A stretch of 13,405 bases of DNA from Spirochaetales bacterium (lineage in GTDB: Bacteria; Spirochaetota; Spirochaetia; DSM-27196; SKKC01): the NCBI GenBank assembly GCA_007126865.1, contig SLAN01000132.1, positions 1-13,405 of the forward strand, given 5' to 3'. Shown piece after piece: positions 1 to 5,866 of this stretch; the stretch's first letter is position 1; the number at the start of each line of letters is the position of its first letter. Under the pieces are notes generated by a model, which was not told the origin of the DNA, made no database searches, and saw only the letters and a list, made by a program, of their open reading frames with translations. The position numbers were made by a program, and so were the translations under genes.

Positions 1-663
1 CCGAAACTGCTCGATATCTGGCGTACGTTCCGCTCCTCTCTTTGGGGGTTGCTCATGCCGGCGATGGTGCTCGGCGGCATCTACTTCGGTATTTTCACCC
101 CGACCGAGGCGTCGGCGGTGGCCGTCGCGTACAGCCTCTTCGTGAGTCTTTTTATCTATAGAGAGATGGACCTGCGCACGCTCATGTCGACCGCCCGACG
201 GTCGGTCATTATCTCGGCGGTGATCATGTTCATCATAGGAAATGCGCAGATTCTCTCGCGATACATGACGTTCCGGAGGATTCCGACGCAGATCGCCGAG
301 TTCCTGCTGCAATACGCCGGAACCGAGTTCGCGCTCCTGCTGGTGGTCAACATCGTCTTTCTTTTCTTCGGCATGATTATGAGTCCGAGCGCGGCGGTCA
401 TTATCCTTACGCCGCTCTTCCTGCCGTCGATTCTCGCGGCCGGCGTTAATCCGATTCACTTCGGTGTTCTCATGGTCGTGAACCTCTCGATCGGCATGAT
501 TACACCGCCGTTCGGGCTGAATCTCTACGTCGCCGCAGGAATTGGCGATATGAATGTGGGAAACGTCGTTCGCGCGGTCTTTCCGTTTATGATCGCGATG
601 ATTCTTTCGCTCCTGGTAATTACCTACTACCCGCCGCTGACCCTCTGGCTGATCGGGGGGTGA
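1..663 (+). CDS. TRAP transporter large permease (DctM family), C-terminal part
   Basis: The frame is open from base 1, so this is the C-terminal ~220 residues of a protein that normally has about 430; the first ATG in the window (49) is internal. DctM subunits form the large membrane channel of tripartite ATP-independent periplasmic transporters, which import carboxylates and sugar acids with a periplasmic binding protein and a small DctQ subunit, driven by an ion gradient. Family hallmarks are visible: GGIYFGIFTPTEASAVAVAY near the start of the fragment, and NLSIGMITPPFGLNLYVAAG further on, followed by the usual hydrophobic C-terminus ending in PPLTLWLIGG. Several membrane segments alternate with short loops. 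The next gene starts 21 nt downstream, so this is the promoter-side member of a catabolic operon. The binding protein and small permease would lie left of the window. The substrate is not predictable from this part. Confidence 0.93.
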   Translation, partial: PKLLDIWRTFRSSLWGLLMPAMVLGGIYFGIFTPTEASAVAVAYSLFVSLFIYREMDLRTLMSTARRSVIISAVIMFIIGNAQILSRYMTFRRIPTQIAEFLLQYAGTEFALLLVVNIVFLFFGMIMSPSAAVIILTPLFLPSILAAGVNPIHFGVLMVVNLSIGMITPPFGLNLYVAAGIGDMNVGNVVRAVFPFMIAMILSLLVITYYPPLTLWLIGG

Positions 664-684
664 TCCGGTATAAGGTGGATAGAT

Positions 685-1725
685 ATGAAATATACCAGTC
701 TCGGACGGACCGGACTGAAGGTGTCGCGACTCTGCCTCGGCACCATGAACTTCGGAAGCCGCACCGACGAGGACGAGAGTTTCGCGATCATGGATCGTGC
801 GCTCGAGCTCGGCATTAACTTCTTCGACACCGCCGACCGCTACGGAGAACCCCAGGGCTCGGGGCTCACCGAGACGATCATCGGGCGGTGGCTGCGAAAG
901 ACCGGCAACCGCGACGATATCGTACTCGCGACCAAGGTATTCGGACCGATGGGCGACGGGGCGAACGACGAAGGGCTTTCCGCCTATCATATTCGTGCCG
1001 GATGCGAGGCGAGCCTCGCACGATTGCAGACGGACCGCATCGATCTCTATCAGATGCACCATGTCGACCGCGGTCTCCCCCATCCGAAAAGCGCGAAGAA
1101 GTACCTCGGAGGAGACCTCGCGAACCTGTCGTATCCGCTGCACATCAAGCCGGGTGCCGGGTGGCAGGAGATCTGGCAGGCTATGGATGTGCTCGTTCAT
1201 GCGGGCAAGGTGATCTATACGGGGTCGAGCAACTTCGCCGCGTGGAATATCGCGCAGGCTAATGAGCGCGCGCACGCACGCGGCTTCCTCGGGCTCGTCT
1301 CCGAACAGAGCAAGTACAGCCTGCTCGTACGCGACATCGAGCTGGAAGTGGTGCCGGCCTGCCGCGACTACGGCGTGGGCATTCTCTGCTGGAGTCCGCT
1401 CGGCGGTGGCCCGCTCGCCGGCTCGTTGCGTGGAGGCAGCGGTGGTCGGCGCGAGGGTGTCGATATCAGCGACCGGGAGCGAGAGCGTCTCGGGAAGTAC
1501 TACGAGCTGTGCGACGAGCTCGGCGAGGAGCCGGCAAACGTCGCGCTTGCGTGGTTGCTGCATAATCCGGTCGTCACCGCGCCGATAATCGGACCGCGGA
1601 CAGTGGATCAGCTCGAGAGCGCGTTGCGCGCGGTAGAGATTTCTCTGGATGATGATGTGATGTCGCGTCTCGACTCCCTCTTCCCCGGCCCGGGTGACCA
1701 GGCACCGGAGGCGTACGCGTGGTAG
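685..1725 (+). CDS. Aldo/keto reductase
   Basis: A 346-residue NADPH-type aldo/keto reductase, full length for the family. The N-terminal signature LKVSRLCLGTMNFG is present. The catalytic tetrad can be assigned as Asp48 and Tyr53 (FFDTADRYG), Lys84 (ATKVFG) and His125 (LYQMHH). The C-terminal cofactor-binding part includes SPLGGGPLAG and IIGPRTVDQLESAL. Such enzymes reduce aldehydes, ketones or sugars in the cytoplasm. The ATG is preceded by AAGGTGG (672-678) at 6-nt spacing, which supports this start. It lies 21 nt after the TRAP permease and overlaps the following dehydrogenase by 7 nt, so the three are probably co-transcribed and act on the same imported compound. The substrate is unknown. 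Two oxidoreductases behind a TRAP system suggest a keto- or hydroxy-acid, or a sugar-acid route (inference). Confidence 0.93.
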   Translation: MKYTSLGRTGLKVSRLCLGTMNFGSRTDEDESFAIMDRALELGINFFDTADRYGEPQGSGLTETIIGRWLRKTGNRDDIVLATKVFGPMGDGANDEGLSAYHIRAGCEASLARLQTDRIDLYQMHHVDRGLPHPKSAKKYLGGDLANLSYPLHIKPGAGWQEIWQAMDVLVHAGKVIYTGSSNFAAWNIAQANERAHARGFLGLVSEQSKYSLLVRDIELEVVPACRDYGVGILCWSPLGGGPLAGSLRGGSGGRREGVDISDRERERLGKYYELCDELGEEPANVALAWLLHNPVVTAPIIGPRTVDQLESALRAVEISLDDDVMSRLDSLFPGPGDQAPEAYAW

Positions 1726-2702
1726 ACGACGAACTGCAGATAACCGTTGCACCGGGCGGAGATTTCCATCCTCCGGAGGCTCTGATCGAACGCTTTCGCC
1801 CGCGACTGCAGGCGGTCGCGCCCAACATGCGCCTTCACGTACTCGACGGCGAGTCGTGGGATGAAGCGGAGATCTCCGAAACGCGCATTTTCGTCGGCTG
1901 GCCCGACGACCGGATGCTCGCGGCGATGCCGCGGTTGGAGTGGGTACAGCTACCGAGCGCCGGCGCCGACCGGTACGTAGGGAACGACCGACTCTCCGAC
2001 CGAATCGCTCTCACCACCGCCAGCGGCGTCTTCGGTATCGCCGGTGCCGAACACGCGCTGGCTCTCCTTTTCGCCGTGGCTCGCGATATACGCACGCACG
2101 TCGAGCAGACGGTCAGCCGCCGGTGGGCGAAGCACGCCTCGTCGTTCGAGATATTCGATTCGACGATCGCCGTCTTTGGACTCGGCAGTATCGGTTCGGA
2201 AACCGCCCGCCGACTCTCCGCACTCGGGGCGAATGTGATCGGATTCAAGCGAACTCCGGCGACCACGGTTCCCGACTACCTCTCCGAGGTACATACGGTC
2301 GATTCGGCGAAGTCGGTACTCAGTCGCTGTGACGCGGCGGTGCTTGCAATGCCGGGGACGCCGGCAACCTCCGGCCTGTTCGACCGCGAGATGATCGAAA
2401 GCCTGAAGCCCGGCGCGATCGTGGTGAACGTGGGCAGGGGCAGCGCCGTCGATCAAGAGGCGCTTATCGCGGCCCTCGAATCGGGCCGGCTCGGCGGCGC
2501 AGGTCTCGATGTGACCGACCCCGAGCCGCTTCCTGACGATCACCCGCTCTGGCGTGCACCGAACGTGATCATCGCATCGCATTCGATGAACGTATTCCAC
2601 CGCAAGGACGAGCGGCGCTTCCGGCTCCTGGAGGAGAACCTCGAGCGCTTCGTCGCCGGGGAAGAGCCGGCGAATCTTGTGGACCACCGGCGCGGATACT
2701 GA
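1719..2702 (+). CDS. D-2-hydroxyacid dehydrogenase (NAD(P)-dependent)
   Basis: A 327-residue member of the D-isomer-specific 2-hydroxyacid dehydrogenase family, which reversibly reduces 2-keto acids such as glyoxylate, hydroxypyruvate or pyruvate. The Rossmann motif VFGLGSIGSETARRL has its glycines at 154, 156 and 159. The catalytic residues can be placed as Arg240 (NVGRGSAVDQEAL), Glu269 (DPEPLPDDHPLW) and His288 (IIASHS). The start is GTG, inside the end of the aldo/keto reductase gene (7-nt overlap). GGAGG at 1707-1711 sits 7 nt upstream and decides this start; the overlap implies translational coupling. The sequence resembles the glyoxylate/hydroxypyruvate reductase branch more than lactate dehydrogenase, but the exact substrate is not resolved. 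It closes the TRAP-linked operon; the next gene has its own promoter. Confidence 0.92.
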   Translation: MVDDELQITVAPGGDFHPPEALIERFRPRLQAVAPNMRLHVLDGESWDEAEISETRIFVGWPDDRMLAAMPRLEWVQLPSAGADRYVGNDRLSDRIALTTASGVFGIAGAEHALALLFAVARDIRTHVEQTVSRRWAKHASSFEIFDSTIAVFGLGSIGSETARRLSALGANVIGFKRTPATTVPDYLSEVHTVDSAKSVLSRCDAAVLAMPGTPATSGLFDREMIESLKPGAIVVNVGRGSAVDQEALIAALESGRLGGAGLDVTDPEPLPDDHPLWRAPNVIIASHSMNVFHRKDERRFRLLEENLERFVAGEEPANLVDHRRGY

Positions 2703-2788
2703 CCGAAAACGGCACCTCCCGTCTGCCGCCGGCCGGCACGGCCTATCGATGGAATGCCTCGCGGTGCACTGCTGCCTCTTCCCGGGAA

Positions 2789-2797
2789 TGATATACT
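2789..2797 (+). promoter_or_regulatory. Extended -10 promoter upstream of the 2825 gene
   Basis: TGATATACT matches the extended -10 consensus TGnTATAAT at all but one position. No convincing -35 box lies 16-18 nt upstream, as is usual for extended -10 promoters. Transcription would start near 2804, about 20 nt ahead of the ATG at 2825. This separates the downstream gene from the metabolic operon. Confidence 0.5.
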
Positions 2798-2824
2798 GGA
2801 GGTGTAACGGATCGGGAGGCCGGC

Positions 2825-3661
2825 ATGTCGTTCTGGCTCGATATGGAAAACCCGACTACCGTCTCGCGGCACGTTGAGACGCCGGTGCGCCGCGGCATGG
2901 AGGAGTGGCCCCGGGAGGTGCTCGGCCCCGGCGACATCTCGACCGGTTTCTGTCGCCGGCTTCGGGAGCTTCTCGTACGTGATCCCGCTGTACGGCCGCA
3001 GGGGATCCGGCTCTCGGGGCGATCGAACAATCGCCGTGAGAACCGGGGCAGAAACTCTCCTCCGGCCGGAACCAACGCGTTCGGTACTCCCCCGCCGAAC
3101 CCGGTCTTCACGCCGGTAAGCTGGTGGGGGCATCGGCAGACCTCCGAAGCGCTCCTGTACTGCGGTCGCCGCGGACTCCACCTGATTCGCGCCAACGCGG
3201 CTCATGCCGATCGCCTCGAGCATCGCCTTCTGCCGTACAGCGCGATCGGTCGGATTGAACGCGGACGAGTGCTTCTGCATTCGTGGATTGTTGTCGAGGA
3301 TGACGCCGGATCGGTCACCGTCGAGTTCAATACCGCTGCCGAGGATGTGCTCTCGCCGCTGTTGCGTCATCTACGGCGTGCGGCTTTCGGTGCCCGATTC
3401 GTCGAGAACGGCGATCTCCTCGGCCAAAGTGACTTCCGAGGGCTCGATCCTCGCATCGACCCGAAGTTTGCGAACTACGCCGGCGAATGTCACGTCTCGC
3501 GCGAGGAGCTCATCACCCTCAGATACCTGACCGAACCGCCTCCGGAGGTGCGTCGTCTCGTGATCCTTACCAGGCGGGAGGTAATCGATATCAGCGAGCG
3601 CGTTCGCTCTACACCGGCGCGTCCGGAGTACGGCGGGGTCTGGTCCTATACCGCGGTTTGA
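2825..3661 (+). CDS. Protein of unknown function, possible PH-like fold
   Basis: A 278-residue protein that I do not recognise. The ATG has GGGAGG at 2814-2819 with 5-nt spacing, plus the extended -10 box upstream, so expression is credible. There is no signal peptide or membrane helix. Residues about 1-60 look helical and charged. About 65-95 is a low-complexity linker rich in Arg, Asn, Gly and Pro. From about residue 108 the sequence becomes a run of short hydrophobic strands (ALLYCGRRGLHLIRA, HRLLPYSAIGRIERGRVLL, SWIVVEDDAGSVTVEFNTA) followed by an amphipathic helix (VLSPLLRHLRRAAFG). This pattern resembles bacterial PH-like domains, but that is inference only. A further strand-like stretch (RRLVILTRREVIDISE) lies near the C-terminus. 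The linker could also mark a frame disruption, since the alternative frame stays open there. It is followed 42 nt later by the UPF0303 gene. Confidence 0.72.
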   Translation: MSFWLDMENPTTVSRHVETPVRRGMEEWPREVLGPGDISTGFCRRLRELLVRDPAVRPQGIRLSGRSNNRRENRGRNSPPAGTNAFGTPPPNPVFTPVSWWGHRQTSEALLYCGRRGLHLIRANAAHADRLEHRLLPYSAIGRIERGRVLLHSWIVVEDDAGSVTVEFNTAAEDVLSPLLRHLRRAAFGARFVENGDLLGQSDFRGLDPRIDPKFANYAGECHVSREELITLRYLTEPPPEVRRLVILTRREVIDISERVRSTPARPEYGGVWSYTAV

Positions 3662-3703
3662 GGCGATAATACCGGCACGAGATGAGTGTGAGAGGAGTGG
3701 AAA

Positions 3704-4168
3704 GTGAGCGAGAATGACAAATTGATCCGGGAGCTCATCCAACAGGAGAACGAGCTTCAGTTCGACTCGTTTACCGATGAGACAGCACTGGAGCTCGGCT
3801 TGAAGCTGGTCGAGACGGCGAAAGCGCGCGGACACAGAATCACCATTGGCATTACTCGCGCCGACCATCGCCTGTTCCACTTTGCGTTCGACGGCACCTC
3901 GCCCGATAACGATGTCTGGGTAGACCGAAAGTGCCGCGCTGTCATGCGGTTCCGGATGAGCTCGTACCGACTCGGGGTCGAGCTGGCGAATCAGGGATTG
4001 ACGATCAAAGAGCGCTATCTCATCGGACCGGAGGAATGTGCTCCGTACGGCGGTGCCTTTCCGATCGTAATTCGAAACGTCGGGGTGGTCGGCGCGATCG
4101 TTGTATCGGGTCTTGCACAGGAGGACGACCACGCCCTCGTTGTAGAGACGCTCCGAAGCTTTCTCTGA
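3704..4168 (+). CDS. UPF0303 / DUF336 (HbpS-like) family protein
   Basis: A 154-residue cytoplasmic protein of the UPF0303 family, whose fold is shared with HbpS, a haem-binding regulator of streptomycetes, and with GlcG-type DUF336 proteins. Visible family features are an N-terminal helix (LIRELIQQENELQF), the central strand-helix block RITIGITRADHRLFHFAFDG, the segment WVDRKCRAVMRFRMSSYRLG with a Lys-Cys pair and conserved basic residues, and the C-terminal PYGGAFPIVIRNVGVVGAIVVSGLAQEDDH. Length is normal for the family. The start is GTG, with GAGGAG (3692-3697) 6 nt upstream. No signal peptide is seen. The biochemical role of UPF0303 members is not settled; haem or small-ligand binding is an inference from the fold. 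It may share a transcript with the gene before it. A weak -10-like GATAAT (3664-3669) lies in the gap. Confidence 0.85.
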   Translation: MSENDKLIRELIQQENELQFDSFTDETALELGLKLVETAKARGHRITIGITRADHRLFHFAFDGTSPDNDVWVDRKCRAVMRFRMSSYRLGVELANQGLTIKERYLIGPEECAPYGGAFPIVIRNVGVVGAIVVSGLAQEDDHALVVETLRSFL

Positions 4169-4225
4169 GTACAACCGCCGGCGTGTCCGGAGCCTCCCGG
4201 GATCGTCTCGTCTCGGGGCGGCGAT

Positions 4226-4305
4226 CGGTGCCCGCGCCCCCGGTGCCCGCGCCCCCGACGCTTACAGGGCCTGCCAGGCCTCGGGACGGCGGCCGGTGCC
4301 CGCGC
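4226..4305. repeat. 15-bp tandem repeat with a third partial copy
   Basis: The unit CGGTGCCCGCGCCCC occurs twice head to tail at 4226-4240 and 4241-4255. A third, 12-nt copy (CGGTGCCCGCGC) is at 4294-4305. All lie in the 212-nt gap between the UPF0303 gene and prfB, which is unusually C-rich compared with the coding DNA around it. I see no clear hairpin terminator with a T-run in the gap. The repeats may be slippage products or a binding site; no function is assigned. Confidence 0.7.
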
Positions 4306-4365
4306 GGCCACTCGTTCGCTCGAATCGACCGCCCGAATCGGTGGCAAGGCAGGCCCCATCTGTCG

Positions 4366-4371
4366 TATACT
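4366..4371 (+). promoter_or_regulatory. Candidate -10 box of the prfB promoter
   Basis: TATACT matches TATAAT in five of six positions and is the same hexamer as in the extended -10 box at 2792-2797, but without the TG dinucleotide. A poor -35 candidate (GTGGCA, 4341-4346) lies at a long 19-nt spacing. If used, transcription would begin about 4377-4379, only 2-4 nt before the ATG at 4381. There is no Shine-Dalgarno sequence before that ATG, which is consistent with a leaderless or near-leaderless mRNA. Confidence 0.4.
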
Positions 4372-4380
4372 TCGCCCTGT

Positions 4381-5494
4381 ATGTACGAAGACATCTACGA
4401 GCAGGCGAAGCGCCTGCGCGATGAAATCCACAGCACCTGGAGGTCTCTTTGACCCGGATCGGGTCAGAAGGCAGATCCAGGAGCTGGAAGAGAAAAGTGG
4501 GCAGCCCGACCTCTGGAACAATCCGGACGAAGGGCAGCGGGTAATGACGGAGCTGACAAGACTCAAGGACCGGCTCGAGCCGTGGGAGGCACTGCTCGGA
4601 GAGGCCACCGACGCGGTGGAGCTCATCGAGCTGGCACGCGAGGAGGCCGACGACGAAACCGCCGACAGCGTCCGCGAAACGCTGGAGACGCTCGCCGAAC
4701 GCTACGAGAAGCTTCGGCTCACCGAGCTTCTCAGCGGTGAACACGACGACAACCCCGCGTTCCTCACGATTCACAGCGGCGCCGGCGGTACCGAAGCGTG
4801 CGATTGGGCCAGTATGCTGCTTCGCATGTACAGCCGCTTTCTCGAACGCCACCGCTACAAGTACGAAACGCTCGAGTTTCTCGAGGCCGAAGGCGGGGTG
4901 AAGTCGGTTACGCTGCAGGTCACCGGTCCGAAGGCGTACGGTTACCTCAAAGGAGAAACTGGTGTGCATCGCCTCGTGCGCATCTCACCGTTCGACTCCA
5001 GCGGGCGGCGGCACACGAGCTTCGCGTCGGTCTATGTCTCGCCGGTGCTCGACGATACCATCGACGTCGACATCAAGCCGGACGAAATCCGGGTCGACAC
5101 CTACCGGGCCCAGGGTGCCGGAGGACAGCACGTTAACAAGACCGACAGTGCGGTGCGTATGACGCACATCGAGACCGGCATAGTGGTGCAGTGTCAGAAC
5201 GAGCGCAGTCAGCATAAGAACCGCGATATGGCGATGAAAATGCTCCGCAGCCGGCTCTACGAATACTACCGTGCGCAGCAGGAAGCAGAGCGCGCGGAAA
5301 ATGCGGCCGAAAAGCGTGAGATCGCGTGGGGAAGCCAGATTCGCAGCTACGTTTTCCAACCGTACACAATGGTGAAGGACCACCGTACGAAGGAGGAAAC
5401 GGGGAATGTCGATGCGGTAATGGACGGCGAGATCGATCGTTTCATCGAGTCGTATCTTCGCTCGAGCTGGCAGCCGGCCGCGGTTGGTGAGTAG
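4381..5494 (+). CDS. prfB: Peptide chain release factor 2, expressed through a programmed +1 frameshift
   Basis: RF2 recognises UAA and UGA stop codons and triggers peptide release on the ribosome. The coding sequence is joined from 4381-4449 (23 codons) and 4451-5494, giving 370 residues, close to E. coli RF2 (365). The first segment encodes a charged N-terminal helix (MYEDIYEQAKRLRDEIHSTW) and ends CTT TGA C. Ribosomes must slip +1 past base 4450 to continue with Asp-Pro-Asp. Seen in the long frame are the stop-recognition motif Ser202-Pro203-Phe204 (RISPFDSSGRRHTSF) and the catalytic Gly247-Gly248-Gln249 (GAGGQHVNKTDSAVRM), followed by QCQNERSQHKNRD. Starting at the ATG at 4421 in the downstream frame would delete the conserved N-terminal helix and ignore the frameshift site, so 4381 is preferred. 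It heads the seven-gene array, 12 nt before the next gene. Confidence 0.96.
4439..4453 (+). promoter_or_regulatory. RF2 programmed +1 frameshift site
   Basis: An internal Shine-Dalgarno-like GGAGG (4439-4443) is followed by three bases (TCT), then the slippery codon CTT (4447-4449) and in-frame stop TGA with C next (4450-4453). This matches the element known from E. coli prfB, where the SD-like sequence is also three bases from CTT and the stop is UGA-C. When RF2 is scarce, termination at UGA is slow and ribosomes slip to make full-length RF2, so the factor regulates its own synthesis. Confidence 0.95.
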
Positions 5495-5506
5495 GAACGT
5501 TCCGGC

Positions 5507-5866
5507 GTGCGGGTTGTGGTGGTCGACGACCTGCCGTTCATGCGGCAGGCAATCCGGGATGCGCTCGAGCCGGCGGGCATAGAATGCGCCGGCGAGGGTA
5601 CCAACGGCGTTGAAGCGTTGCACTTGTACGAGTCTCTACGGCCGGATGTAATGGTACTCGATATCACGATGCCGAGAATGGACGGTATTGCGGCTCTTGC
5701 GCGTCTCATGCGGCGCGACCCGAACGCCCGCGTGGTCATGTGCAGCGCTCTCGACGAAGAGCCTCTTATCGTGCGGGCAATCCAGCTCGGTGCACGCGAC
5801 TTCGTCGTCAAACCGTTCCGGCGGGAGCGAGTCGTGAGTGCAGTGCGGAAGGCCGGTTCCCGATGA
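5507..5866 (+). CDS. Single-domain response regulator (CheY-like receiver)
   Basis: A 119-residue stand-alone receiver domain with no output domain. The acidic pocket is Asp7-Asp8, the phospho-acceptor is Asp52 (VMVLDITMPRMDG), the switch residue is Ser80 (VVMCSALDE) and the conserved lysine is Lys102 (DFVVKPF). All active-site residues are present, so it should accept phosphate from a histidine kinase. Such proteins act in the cytoplasm by protein-protein contact, as CheY does at the flagellar motor, or as relays. No histidine kinase or chemotaxis gene is in the window, so the partner is unknown. The start is GTG, 12 nt after prfB, with AGGA at 5493-5496 as a modest ribosome site. It overlaps the following gene by 4 nt (ATGA), which implies coupled translation with the PEGA protein. 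Confidence 0.93.
   Translation: MRVVVVDDLPFMRQAIRDALEPAGIECAGEGTNGVEALHLYESLRPDVMVLDITMPRMDGIAALARLMRRDPNARVVMCSALDEEPLIVRAIQLGARDFVVKPFRRERVVSAVRKAGSR

Noticed and set aside
2724..2738. A short GC stem (TGCCG/CGGCA, loop of five) after the hydroxyacid dehydrogenase, considered as a terminator.
   Set aside because: The stem is only 5 bp and no T-run follows; such palindromes are common by chance in DNA this rich in GC.
2540..4174. Minus-strand open frames covering the unknown 278-aa gene and the UPF0303 gene.
   Set aside because: The plus-strand genes have ribosome sites, and one of them has a clear family match. The minus-strand products are low-complexity and lack motifs.
4421..5494. prfB starting at the ATG at 4421 in a single frame.
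   Set aside because: The first ten codons overlap the frameshift site read in the wrong frame. The joined product from 4381 restores the conserved RF2 N-terminus and length.
5740..5862. An upstream extension of the PEGA protein into the receiver gene.
   Set aside because: It would overlap the receiver domain by 120 nt and hide the signal sequence. The ATGA overlap at 5863 is a typical coupled start.
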